DNA of 44,496 bases from Paenibacillus marchantiophytorum (GCF_014640555.1 NZ_BMHE01000056.1:1-44496), one strand, 5' to 3'; positions 8,632 through 17,456 are shown, counted from the first letter of the stretch. The notes: generated from the sequence alone by a model not told the origin. Program-made: numbers and translations.

Positions 8632-9450
8632 ATGGAAACGAAATCACACCGAATGTACCATCTTCGTTTAACCTATGAGAAGCTGCCCGTGCCAGGTTGG
8701 AAAGATATTCGCAACATGACGGACATTCATTCGTTCTACTGGATAATGGGCGGGAAGGGCGAATTCTCTCATTCCCTGGACGAGAGGCCGATCCATGTGC
8801 AATCCGGCATTCTGCTTTACTTGAAGCCCGGCTTTACATTAAATATGATCTCATCCGTGGAGCATCCGCTCCATATCCAAATGCTATTATTTGATGTGCT
8901 GGATATTCCGTATGAGAATCAGATTTGGCAGCAGCCAATCCCTGTAGATTCGCTGCATCTTCCTTTTATCCAAACGTATTCCCCGGAACAGGCGGTCTGG
9001 ATTCAAGAGCAGATGAAATTAATAGGAGCAGCGCCCAAAGCAGATTCCCATGAAGATCGGACGGAATTCCAATATCATTTGTCCAAACTAATTCAGTATA
9101 TGAAAGAGACAGATTCTTCGTCGGATCCCTACCTGAAGGCTTATCAGGAAGCGAAGTTCTGGATGGAAACCTGCTATAATTGTCCTCTGCGAATGGAGGA
9201 AATAGCTCGTACGCTTCATGTTTCTGTTTCCCAATTACGTAAGCTTTTTATGCATCACTTAGGCATTTCTCCGAAAGAATATTTGAATAGAATCCGAAAT
9301 GAGAAGGCCAAGACGCTGTTGCTTCTGACAGAGGAGCCGATGAAAGCCGTGGCGGATGCCTGTGGTTTTGCTGATGAATTTCATTTTGGCAAAATGTTTC
9401 GTGCTTGGAATCAGATTTCTCCTGCCCGTTTCCGTGCCTTGCATAAATGA
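8632..9450 (+). CDS. AraC family transcriptional regulator
   Basis: 272 residues. The N-terminal cupin-like sensor domain (HSFYWIMGGKGEFSHSL, then LLYLKPGFTLNMISS) is followed by a C-terminal AraC double helix-turn-helix (MEEIARTLHVSVSQLRKLFMHHLGISPKEYL and MKAVADACGFADEFHFGKMFRAWNQISPARFR). The start is ATG 8632 after a GTGGTGGG purine stretch. It is divergent from the beta-glucuronidase gene, whose promoter region it probably controls. The 111-bp gap has a TTGACA on the minus strand, but its distance to the TATAAT-like box is about 23 bp. That is too long for unaided sigma-A recognition and would fit an activator-dependent promoter (inference). Confidence 0.9.
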   Translation: METKSHRMYHLRLTYEKLPVPGWKDIRNMTDIHSFYWIMGGKGEFSHSLDERPIHVQSGILLYLKPGFTLNMISSVEHPLHIQMLLFDVLDIPYENQIWQQPIPVDSLHLPFIQTYSPEQAVWIQEQMKLIGAAPKADSHEDRTEFQYHLSKLIQYMKETDSSSDPYLKAYQEAKFWMETCYNCPLRMEEIARTLHVSVSQLRKLFMHHLGISPKEYLNRIRNEKAKTLLLLTEEPMKAVADACGFADEFHFGKMFRAWNQISPARFRALHK

Positions 9451-9522
9451 GCTAACGTTTTTTTGGATGTGGCGTGGTAAAATAACGGTCATATCGATAT
9501 GACATGGAAAAGAGGATGTTCA

Positions 9523-10020
9523 ATGGGTTCAGAAATTGAAAGAAAGTTTTTATTGCCAGCCTTCCCCACACAGGAATTGAGTCGTGAAGAAGTAAAATTA
9601 GTATCCAAACAATATATTTATCAAACGTATTTGGCATTTTCCGAAGATCAGGAAATCCGTGTTCGTCACTTGGTGGATAGCTCAGGCTCTGACTATTTCA
9701 CGCATACCTTCAAGTCAGGGCATGGGCTCGTGCGGGAAGAGATTGAATACAGCATTTCGGAATCTGTCTACAAGCAGTTGTTGGAGCGCACAGGATTAAT
9801 TCCATTGGAGAAGATTCGCACGACACTTGCATATAAGGAATTGCTGTTTGAAATCGATGAATACAAACAAGTAGATTTAATGGTGGTTGAAGTGGAATTC
9901 GACGATCTTGAAGCAGCGGAGCGCTTTGAAATACCAGCGTGGTTCGGCCGTGAATTAGGCCAAGAGGAAGAATTTCGCAATAAATCGATGTGGGTAGCCC
10001 TGCAGAAGCAGCACTTATAG
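9523..10020 (+). CDS. CYTH domain protein (triphosphate tunnel metalloenzyme)
   Basis: 165 residues from ATG 9523, which has AGAGG 7 bp upstream; an ATG 24 bp upstream in frame has no such site. The N-terminus MGSEIERKFLL carries the ExExK signature of the CYTH family. Alternating charged residues follow (QEIRVRHL, REEIEYSIS, EIDEYKQVDLMVVEVEF), as expected for a tunnel coordinating a triphosphate and metal ions. Relatives include thiamine triphosphatases, inorganic triphosphatases and CyaB-type adenylate cyclases. Short bacterial forms of this length are most often triphosphatases, but the substrate is not decidable here. Single-gene unit with its own terminator. Confidence 0.88.
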   Translation: MGSEIERKFLLPAFPTQELSREEVKLVSKQYIYQTYLAFSEDQEIRVRHLVDSSGSDYFTHTFKSGHGLVREEIEYSISESVYKQLLERTGLIPLEKIRTTLAYKELLFEIDEYKQVDLMVVEVEFDDLEAAERFEIPAWFGRELGQEEEFRNKSMWVALQKQHL

Positions 10021-10040
10021 ATCCAGCAGCGTATGGATAG

Positions 10041-10089
10041 GGCTAAGAGGTTGAATTTGATCCGAACCTTGGGATCAAATTCAGCCTTT
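10041..10089 (+). terminator. Terminator after the CYTH gene
   Basis: Long stem: TTGAATTTGATCC pairs with GGATCAAATTCA, extended by GGCT/AGCC, then TTTT. Confidence 0.88.
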
Positions 10090-10154
10090 TCCATTTTATT
10101 CCGGGTGTTTTTTTACAGATTCCTAACAAATGTAAGGCTCAAATGTTAGATTAC

Positions 10155-10190
10155 GTTAGCTAACTATTAGGAAAAATAATGTTTAGCTAA
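10155..10190 (+). promoter_or_regulatory. Possible operator upstream of the chemosensory operon
   Basis: A perfect 10-bp palindrome GTTAGCTAAC (10155-10164) is followed by a partial second copy TTTAGCTAA (10182-10190), 65-100 bp before the first gene of the operon. The area is AT-rich and holds TAAAAT-like -10 candidates, but no clear -35 box was found. Function is a guess. Confidence 0.3.
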
Positions 10191-10254
10191 GATTTAAAAT
10201 AGATTTTAAATAACAACTTTTAGGTAAGATGTGGTTACTGAGAGGTGACCATCT

Positions 10255-10659
10255 ATGAATTTGAAGCACTACTATCGCCAGCAGTTTCTCGAATTAATTA
10301 CACAATTTGAACATCATTGGGAGGAGGACCCGTTATATCACTATGGTTTTCGTTGGCATTCGGAGACGAATTCCTCTTACAAAGAAATATTTCAGATTTC
10401 TCAATTTCCTGATGAAACGCTGTATATGATCTATACCATCGAACTTCCCGACACTTACAAGCGAACGAATATTCACGATGTGGTCAGAAGTGCTTCTTCT
10501 CCCTATGAGCTGTCCATGTATTATTTTGCCGATAAAATTTTGTTATCAGCTTGTGTATGCATTGATTTTTTGCAGCAGACATCGTTGGGTTTCTTGAATC
10601 AAGCAAGAGGAGAACTTATTGATCTTGTTTTCTCGGCTATACAAATACAAAACATTTAA
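10255..10659 (+). CDS. Unknown protein, first gene of the chemosensory operon
   Basis: 134 residues, ATG 10255 preceded by GAGAGGTG. I do not recognise a family. The protein is soluble, acidic-to-neutral and rich in aromatics (MNLKHYYRQQFLELITQFEHHW, DPLYHYGFRWHSET). It has a central stretch like a beta-sheet (ETLYMIYTIELPDTY) and a C-terminal helical part (NQARGELIDLVFSAIQI). There is no signal peptide or membrane segment. The receptor gene begins 23 bp after its stop, so cotranscription is very likely. A ligand-binding, adaptor or output role in the pathway is possible but unsupported by motifs. Confidence 0.75.
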   Translation: MNLKHYYRQQFLELITQFEHHWEEDPLYHYGFRWHSETNSSYKEIFQISQFPDETLYMIYTIELPDTYKRTNIHDVVRSASSPYELSMYYFADKILLSACVCIDFLQQTSLGFLNQARGELIDLVFSAIQIQNI

Positions 10660-10682
10660 CGAGATATTAGGGGGATTTAGTG

Positions 10683-12254
10683 ATGAAAGCAACCATTAAA
10701 ATGAAACTGCTTACCAGTTTTATTATCGTACTGGCGCTAACTTTTGCGGTAGGACTTGTAGCAATCATGAAAATGAATGCCATTCAGACATCTGCGATGA
10801 ATGTTCAGGGAAATTGGCTTCCAAGCATTTTGAAAATCGATGAAATTAAAACGAACTTTTATGAAATTAGAGTGGGGCTTCACCAAATCATACTGGAAGA
10901 TGAGCCGGATAAAATTGCTAGCGTACAAACGACCATAAACAAAAATAAAGAACAATTAAACGCAGAATTAAAAGAGTATGCTGGTCTCGTTAATCCAGGT
11001 GAAGAAACGACTATCTATAACCAACTTCTTCAGAATATTTCCTCCTATACGGGCCAAACGGACGCTATTATTCAATTAGCCATCAAAAATGAAGATAAAC
11101 AAGCACAAGGCATCGTCGATCAAGTTCGCCCCTTCCGTGTGCAGATTTCTGATTTGTTTGAGAAGTGGATTGTTTACAACAAAACAGGCGCCAAGCTGGA
11201 AGTCGATAAAGCCGTTGATCAAAATCAGGAAGGAACCCTGATGATTCTTATTTTTGGCCTTATTGCGATTGTTGTTGGGATCACGGTTGCCTTGGTGTTG
11301 TCAAGCAGCATCTCCAAAACGGTGCACTCCTTATTGTCCGTTGTTATGAAAGCTTCGGCAGGTGATTTAAGAGAGAAAGCGATGGTGAAAACGAAGGACG
11401 AGCTTGGTTCCCTAGCTCAATCTTTCAATGAGATGCTGGATAATTTGCGTGCACTGATTGGCCAAACCGTGTCATCCTCGCAAAATGTAGCCGCCGCCGC
11501 CGAAGAAATATCGGCAACGACAGAGCAGATTGCCAAAGGCAGCATGCATCAAGCAGAATCGACACAAACGGTTAATCATCTGTTTAAAGAGCTTTCTGTG
11601 GCTATCGATTCTGTCGCAAAGAATGCGGAAGTGGTTGCTGAGCTTTCGGAGAAAACAAGAAATGGCGCCAAAGAAGGCGGAGTTGCTGTACAAGCTTCTG
11701 TGACGTCAATGGGCAATGTTTCGAAGCAAATGTCTTTACTTGAACAAGATGCGATGAAGATCGGGCAAATCATCGAGGTGATCGATGATATCGCAGATCA
11801 AACCAATTTGTTAGCCTTGAATGCAGCAATTGAAGCAGCTAGAGCTGGTGAACAAGGAAGAGGCTTTGCTGTTGTGGCAGAGGAAGTAAGGAAGCTTGCC
11901 GAACGCAGTGGTGAAGCCACCAAACAAATCGCCATCATCATTAAAGGGATGCAAACCAACACGGATCTGAGTGTAAAAGCCGTATCCGAAGCTGCAGAGC
12001 TGTCCGAGCTTACCGGTGTGCAATTTGACAATATCGTGCAAATGGTTGCGAATACCGCACAGCAAGTATCCGAGATTGCCGCAGCAAGCGAAGAGCAATC
12101 CGCACAATCCGAAGAAGTGCTTACCTATATTCAAAATATTGCGGCAGTAAGCCAAGAGTCAGCTGCGGCTGCCGAAGAAACCGCCAGTTCTTCCCAATCG
12201 TTAGCACAACTAGCAGATGAATTGAATCAGTCCGTTTCGAATTTTAAGGTGTGA
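10683..12254 (+). CDS. Methyl-accepting chemotaxis protein (4HB-type sensor, HAMP, signalling domain)
   Basis: 523 residues from ATG 10683 (GGGGG 8 bp upstream; a GTG one codon earlier is less well placed). TM1 is at about 8-29 and a roughly 155-residue extracytoplasmic helical domain resembles the four-helix-bundle MCP sensor. TM2 is at about 185-207, a HAMP domain follows to about 262, and the rest is the cytoplasmic coiled-coil. The conserved hairpin tip IDDIADQTNLLALNAAIEAA and the following GRGFAVVAEEVRKLAERS bind CheA and CheW. The ligand is unknown. It is 16 bp upstream of cheW. No cheR or cheB accompanies it, so methylation-based adaptation would depend on enzymes encoded elsewhere, if it occurs. 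Confidence 0.95.
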   Translation: MKATIKMKLLTSFIIVLALTFAVGLVAIMKMNAIQTSAMNVQGNWLPSILKIDEIKTNFYEIRVGLHQIILEDEPDKIASVQTTINKNKEQLNAELKEYAGLVNPGEETTIYNQLLQNISSYTGQTDAIIQLAIKNEDKQAQGIVDQVRPFRVQISDLFEKWIVYNKTGAKLEVDKAVDQNQEGTLMILIFGLIAIVVGITVALVLSSSISKTVHSLLSVVMKASAGDLREKAMVKTKDELGSLAQSFNEMLDNLRALIGQTVSSSQNVAAAAEEISATTEQIAKGSMHQAESTQTVNHLFKELSVAIDSVAKNAEVVAELSEKTRNGAKEGGVAVQASVTSMGNVSKQMSLLEQDAMKIGQIIEVIDDIADQTNLLALNAAIEAARAGEQGRGFAVVAEEVRKLAERSGEATKQIAIIIKGMQTNTDLSVKAVSEAAELSELTGVQFDNIVQMVANTAQQVSEIAAASEEQSAQSEEVLTYIQNIAAVSQESAAAAEETASSSQSLAQLADELNQSVSNFKV

Positions 12255-12270
12255 GGAAGAGGGGCCATAC

Positions 12271-12717
12271 ATGACGACAACGACAATTACCCCCTTATAT
12301 GTGGAATGTCAGATCAAACAGGAATATTACGCGTTCTCGATTGTGTATATCCAGGAAATTATTAAAATGCATGAAATCACAGTTTTGCCTGGGGCAAATA
12401 AGAACCTGCGCGGTGTGATCAACCTCAGAGGTCATATCATCCCGATTTATTGCTTGCGTTCGATGCTGCAGCTGAGAACAGAACTTGATACGAAACAAAC
12501 GCGTATCGTCATTGTTAATTTGGCTGGAAAGACATTAGGGCTAGTTGTCGATTGTGTGAGCAGAGTGTTACGGTTCTCTGAAACGAAACCCGTTTCCGAA
12601 GAATTCGGTCATAAGGGACGTGTCTATCTGCATGGGATCGGTCAATACGAAGATCGTTTCATCGGTATACTGGATGTTCAGGAGCTATTTCTTCAGGAGG
12701 TGAGGGGCTATGAGTGA
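12271..12717 (+). CDS. cheW: CheW-like adaptor protein
   Basis: 148 residues, one CheW domain: YVECQIKQEYYAFSIVYIQEI, the loop NKNLRGVINLRGHIIPIYCLR, and GIGQYEDRFIGILDVQELF at the end. The motif GVINLRGHIIP is the receptor-contact signature. It couples the receptor to the CheA kinase. ATG 12271 follows GGAAGAGGGG. The last 8 bp overlap the start of the kinase gene, indicating translational coupling. Confidence 0.93.
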   Translation: MTTTTITPLYVECQIKQEYYAFSIVYIQEIIKMHEITVLPGANKNLRGVINLRGHIIPIYCLRSMLQLRTELDTKQTRIVIVNLAGKTLGLVVDCVSRVLRFSETKPVSEEFGHKGRVYLHGIGQYEDRFIGILDVQELFLQEVRGYE

Positions 12718-15220
12718 TTTTCAGATAGAAATGTACATGGGTGTGTTTCTGGATGAATTAAGTGAGCAGCTGCTGTTGCTGGATAAGCGTTTGTTGGAGT
12801 TGGAGGAAAGCGGGTCCAATCCAGAGACGATGCAAACGATCTTCCGTATCGCTCATACACTCAAAGGCTCCTCGGCTGCCATGGGGTTTGATAAGCTCAA
12901 AGCGGTTATGCACAATTTGGAAAATATTTTTGATCACCTTCGCAACGACCGTATTCAAGTCAGCACGGAACTAATGAATGTGTTCTTTCAAAGCGTCGAT
13001 TATATCAAACATCAGCGCGAGCTGTTTATGAAGGGCGTTTACGAAGAGCAATCGGTGGATCAGCTTATCGTTATGCTGGAGCGAGCTTCACGTGCGGAAA
13101 CGGCTTGGGCTGGGGAATTGGCGGATGAACAACCTTCCAAAGATATTCTGAGTACACCGGTAGAACAGTATCTCACGTCAGTTCGTATCCGGATTGAGTC
13201 TGATGCCGTTATGAAGGTGGTACGAGCGGCCCTTGTACTTCGAGAGCTGCAGGAACTTGGCACTGTGTTGTCCATGCAGCCCACATTTACGGACACGACG
13301 ACGGACGAAGAGTTGGATGGCCCTATTCTGTTTATCCTGACTTCCAATGAGGAATGCCGCACCATTCAGGAGAAAATAAACCAGATTTCCCAATTGTCAG
13401 AGGTCGTCGTTGCACTAATGAACAATGATCAGCCAGCACGGCCAGAGAAAGAGCAGTATCAGCCACCTCAAGCGGCAATTGTACATAGTACGCCAGCAAA
13501 TCCGGGGAAAACCGCTGCTTCCACAGTGAAAGAAACGGCTCAGGTTTCTCATACTGTACGTGTTGATGTACAGCGATTGGAGCACCTCATTAATCTAGTC
13601 GGTGAATTGCTGATTGACAATACGCGGTTAGTTGATGTGAAGAAACGGCTGCAGGATAAATACAAGCAGGACCCGGATGTTAATCTGCTGGAAGATATCA
13701 CGCATCATTTGGGCAAAATTGTTAGCAATATGCGAGATGGTATGATGAAAACGCGGATGATTCCAATCGAGCAATTGTTCAGTAGATTCCCACGGCTTAT
13801 TCGAGATTTGTCGCAGACAGCTAACAAAGAAATCGGATTGACCATCGAGGGGAAAGAAACCGAGCTAGACCGCACGCTTATCGAGGAAATCAGCGATCCT
13901 TTGATCCATATTATCCGCAATGCGGCTGATCATGGCCTGGAAAGTCCAGAGGGTCGAGAGGCTGCCGGAAAACCGCGCAAAGGCCAAATTCTGATGAAAG
14001 CTGCCCATGAAGAGAATTCGATTGTGATTACGGTGAAAGATGACGGACGGGGGATCGACCCTGAGCGCATACGCAAGAAAGCGGTGGACAAAGGCTTTAT
14101 TAATGAGGAAGAATCGCTTCATTTGACGGAGAAAGAAGTGATTTCGCTGATCTTTCATTCTGGCATGTCCACAGCCGAGCAGGTGACGGAATTGTCCGGC
14201 AGAGGTGTGGGAATGGATATCGTGCGCTCCCATATTGAGAAGTTGAATGGTTTGATCGATATTGATACCGTGGTTGGCAGCGGGACGACGATTACGCTCA
14301 AACTACCCTTAACACTTGCCATCATCCGTTCGTTGCTTGTTCGTCAAGATCAGCGTACGATCGCTATTCCGCTTGCTAATATTATCGAAATCTTCCGTTA
14401 TGATGAACAAGAAATTCAGACACTGCACGGCCAGGAAATCTGTCATGTGCGCGGTGAAATTTTACCCTTGCTGAGATTGAATCACTTGCTCTCGCCAGGT
14501 CAAAGCACGAAGCAAGAAACGACGAAGACCAGACAGTCGATTCTCATGATCGGCATGGCAGAGAAGCGTGTTTGTCTCGTCGTGGATCAATTGATTGCCA
14601 ATCAGGAAATTGTGATTAAATCGTTGGATGAAATTGTCGGGCATGTTCCTTATATTTCAGGTACGACGATATTGGGCGACGGACTGGTTGCCCTGATCCT
14701 GGATGTAAATGCCATTATGCAGAAGTCCACTTCGGCTCACTTGCGTTTTGGTTCCAGAGAGCGCGCTATCAAAGGGAAACACACCATGAAGAAAGAGCTA
14801 GTGACGATTCGCTTCGATGCTGAGTGGTATGGCTTCCATCTTGAGCATGTGCAAGAAATTTTAGCGATTCCCCCGATCACGAAGATTGCGGGTGCTGAAC
14901 CGCATGTGCTGGGCATCATGCAGATTCGTGATGAACTGCTGTTTGTTTATGATCTGCGCGCCAGCATGGGTTTATCTATTCAACCAGCGTCCAGTTATTC
15001 TCGTGTGCTGATCGTTCAGGACGGAGAGCAATCCTTCGGAATTGCGGTAGATTCGGTAACCGAAATTCTCACGGTCTACGAGCATGAGTTGGATGAAGAT
15101 ATAGCACAACAGAAGGCCTCTTTGTCCATGATACGAAGCATCTACAAGAAGGATGAGCGATTGATACAAGTTTTCGATAGAGAAAGTTTGTTCTCGCGGT
15201 TGAAAACTGTTTCGGTTTAA
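12710..15220 (+). CDS. cheA: CheA histidine kinase with an additional C-terminal CheW domain
   Basis: 836 residues, longer than the usual 650-700. Order: HPt with phosphoryl-accepting H49 (IFRIAHTLKGSSAAMGF); a P2-like region (about 150-240); a Pro/Gln-rich linker; P3 dimerisation helices (about 281-370); P4 ATPase with N box HIIRNAADHGLE (400-411), G1 DDGRGID (444-450) and G2 GRGVGMD (497-503); a P5 CheW-like domain (about 535-670); then a second complete CheW-like domain (about 695-830; MKKELVTIRFDAEWYGFHL, VLGIMQIRDELLFVYDLR). All kinase motifs are intact. It overlaps cheW by 8 bp, and the response regulator gene follows after 48 bp. It presumably phosphorylates that regulator. Confidence 0.95.
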   Translation: MSDFQIEMYMGVFLDELSEQLLLLDKRLLELEESGSNPETMQTIFRIAHTLKGSSAAMGFDKLKAVMHNLENIFDHLRNDRIQVSTELMNVFFQSVDYIKHQRELFMKGVYEEQSVDQLIVMLERASRAETAWAGELADEQPSKDILSTPVEQYLTSVRIRIESDAVMKVVRAALVLRELQELGTVLSMQPTFTDTTTDEELDGPILFILTSNEECRTIQEKINQISQLSEVVVALMNNDQPARPEKEQYQPPQAAIVHSTPANPGKTAASTVKETAQVSHTVRVDVQRLEHLINLVGELLIDNTRLVDVKKRLQDKYKQDPDVNLLEDITHHLGKIVSNMRDGMMKTRMIPIEQLFSRFPRLIRDLSQTANKEIGLTIEGKETELDRTLIEEISDPLIHIIRNAADHGLESPEGREAAGKPRKGQILMKAAHEENSIVITVKDDGRGIDPERIRKKAVDKGFINEEESLHLTEKEVISLIFHSGMSTAEQVTELSGRGVGMDIVRSHIEKLNGLIDIDTVVGSGTTITLKLPLTLAIIRSLLVRQDQRTIAIPLANIIEIFRYDEQEIQTLHGQEICHVRGEILPLLRLNHLLSPGQSTKQETTKTRQSILMIGMAEKRVCLVVDQLIANQEIVIKSLDEIVGHVPYISGTTILGDGLVALILDVNAIMQKSTSAHLRFGSRERAIKGKHTMKKELVTIRFDAEWYGFHLEHVQEILAIPPITKIAGAEPHVLGIMQIRDELLFVYDLRASMGLSIQPASSYSRVLIVQDGEQSFGIAVDSVTEILTVYEHELDEDIAQQKASLSMIRSIYKKDERLIQVFDRESLFSRLKTVSV

Positions 15221-15268
15221 GAAACGTTTGTCTGGACAAGACGAATTCAAAAGAATTAGGTGACAAGA

Positions 15269-17434
15269 ATGAGAACATTCCGTGTGTTAATCGTTGATGA
15301 TTCCATCGTCATGAGGAACATGATCGCCACGCTCTTTGCCAAAGATGAACAGTTTAAGGTTGTCGGCTTCGCGGTTGACGGGGCCAATGCACTGGACAAA
15401 ATCGTCGAACTGCAGCCCGATCTCGTGACACTTGATATAGAAATGCCAGAGATGGACGGACTAACGGCACTTCATCAGATCATGACCTTTCACCCAGTAC
15501 CTGTTATTATGCTGAGCAGCTATACAGAAGAAGGATCCAAGGCTGCACTGAAGGCGCTTGAGCTGGGAGCCATGGATTTTTTTCAAAAAGAACAGCTATT
15601 CCAAAAGTCGAGAAATGGGGTAATGATAGAGGAGTTTCTCTTGCGCTGCAAAACCGCTACGCGCAAGAAACTGTTCCTTCATAATGAGACCAGTAAGCTC
15701 GGCAAAGAGCAATCGATTAAAATGCATTTGGAAATGCTTACGTTTCTGCTGAAAATGGAAGAGGAACTGCTCCAATTTCATGATGAGCTGAAACAAAAAA
15801 TCAAACAGCAAAATGGACTGCTCAAGAAATTTCGCAAAGAAGCTGATCAATTTCGCTACATGGAATGGCAGGGATCTTTGTTCAATCGGTTTGGTGCTAA
15901 AGCTGACGAGGCCGTGGGGAAGGGTCCCCGCGATGTGTTCCCGGAGGAACTTGCAGATCACATGCTGCCCTTCTATCAGGCGGCCTGGGATCAAGAAGCC
16001 GAGGTCATCGATTTTGAAACGGAGTGGCATGGGTATTATTACTTAACGGTGCTGCGGCCGATGAAACGAAATGGCGTCATCTCGGAAGTTATTTCTCTAA
16101 CTGTCGATATTACAGAATCGAGGAGTATGGAGGAACGCATCCGCTACTTAATGAATCATGACGCATTGACAGGGCTGCCTAATCGACATGGCCTGATGAA
16201 GTGGCTGGAAGACGCGATTAAGCAGCGGGAGCGATTTGCCGTTGTTTTTGTGAATTTGGATCATTTCAAGCTAACCAATGAAACATTTGGCCATGAAACG
16301 GGAGATCGTATCTTGCAAGTGATTGCCCGCAGACTCAAGAATAATGCTTTTTCCGAGGAATTGTCGGTATTCCGGGTAGGCAGCGATGAATTCGTCGGCT
16401 TGGTGAAGAATCATTCGGAGAGTGAATTGGATAGGTTCGTGAATACCGTCATGCAAAGCATTAATCAACCGATTCGTATCCTGGATCACGAAATTTATAT
16501 TTCCCCTTCCATCGGGATAAGTCGGTATCCACAAGATGACCAGGACTCAGAAACCTTGATCCGTTATGCCAATATTGCAATGGACTATGCCAAGGAAATG
16601 GGCGGGAACCAGGTGCAGTATTTCAATTCGCAAATTTATGCCAAAATTGAACGGCGCATTAAGCTTGAAAAACATATGCGGAAAGCCTTGGAGAGAAATG
16701 AATTTATTCTCATGTATCAGCCGCAGGTTGATTTGCTGGAGAAGCGAATTATTGGTTTTGAAAGCTTAATACGCTGGGATAGTCCGGAGCTTGGACGTGT
16801 ATCACCACTTGAATTTATTCCGATTGCGGAAGAAACAGGGTTGATTTTCAACATCGGCAAATGGGTGCTGCAAGAGGCTTGCCGACAAAATAAGCAGTGG
16901 CAGGAGCTTGGTTTCCCCAAAGTGACGATCGCTGTGAATCTGTCATCCAAACAATTCTATGATCATTCGCTCAAAGATCAAATTCTCAATATCCTCAAGG
17001 AAACAGGACTAGAACCTCATTACTTGGAATTAGAAATTACGGAAAGCATGACCATGGATGTTCAAGTTGCCTTGGCGACTTTAAATAGTTTCCGCAATAT
17101 GGGGTTGAAAATTGCTATGGATGACTTCGGAACAGGCTACAGCTCACTAAGCTATCTCAAAGAGTTTCCCATCCATAATTTAAAAATTGATCAATCGTTT
17201 GTCAAAGATATCTCGATCAATCCGACGAATGCAGCTATTGTGAATACAATCATTGCTCTTGCGCGCAACTTGAAGCTAGTCGTCATTGCCGAAGGCGTAG
17301 AAAATGAGAATGATTTGAAACTGCTGCAAGAATTCCATTGCGATATGGCTCAAGGCTATTTCTTTAGCCCTCCAGTTGAGGCAAGTAAAGTTCCCGACCT
17401 CTTTGCCAACAGTAAAACGCCGCTGCATGAGTAA
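15269..17434 (+). CDS. Response regulator with CheB-type receiver, PAS, GGDEF-like and EAL domains
   Basis: 721 residues from ATG 15269 (AGGTG upstream; an in-frame GTG at 15260 is less likely). The receiver (about 1-125) is CheB-like: VLIVDDS, phosphoacceptor D56 in VTLDIEMPEMDG, VIMLSSYTEEGS, ELGAMDFFQKE. The methylesterase domain is absent. A helical coiled-coil (about 145-190), a PAS-like domain (about 195-285) and a GGDEF domain follow. The GGDEF motif reads GSDEF (about 371-375) and no RxxD I-site precedes it, so cyclase activity is doubtful. The EAL domain keeps the metal and catalytic motifs: ESLIRW (E498), EITES, DDFGTGYSS, KIDQSF, AEGVEN. The predicted output is c-di-GMP hydrolysis controlled by CheA. 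Confidence 0.93.
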   Translation: MRTFRVLIVDDSIVMRNMIATLFAKDEQFKVVGFAVDGANALDKIVELQPDLVTLDIEMPEMDGLTALHQIMTFHPVPVIMLSSYTEEGSKAALKALELGAMDFFQKEQLFQKSRNGVMIEEFLLRCKTATRKKLFLHNETSKLGKEQSIKMHLEMLTFLLKMEEELLQFHDELKQKIKQQNGLLKKFRKEADQFRYMEWQGSLFNRFGAKADEAVGKGPRDVFPEELADHMLPFYQAAWDQEAEVIDFETEWHGYYYLTVLRPMKRNGVISEVISLTVDITESRSMEERIRYLMNHDALTGLPNRHGLMKWLEDAIKQRERFAVVFVNLDHFKLTNETFGHETGDRILQVIARRLKNNAFSEELSVFRVGSDEFVGLVKNHSESELDRFVNTVMQSINQPIRILDHEIYISPSIGISRYPQDDQDSETLIRYANIAMDYAKEMGGNQVQYFNSQIYAKIERRIKLEKHMRKALERNEFILMYQPQVDLLEKRIIGFESLIRWDSPELGRVSPLEFIPIAEETGLIFNIGKWVLQEACRQNKQWQELGFPKVTIAVNLSSKQFYDHSLKDQILNILKETGLEPHYLELEITESMTMDVQVALATLNSFRNMGLKIAMDDFGTGYSSLSYLKEFPIHNLKIDQSFVKDISINPTNAAIVNTIIALARNLKLVVIAEGVENENDLKLLQEFHCDMAQGYFFSPPVEASKVPDLFANSKTPLHE

Positions 17435-17456
17435 GCATTTATCGGCGGCGTTTTTG
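17416..17456 (+). terminator. Terminator of the chemosensory operon
   Basis: AACGCCGC pairs with GCGGCGTT, followed by TTTTT. The left arm lies inside the last codons of the regulator gene. Confidence 0.82.
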
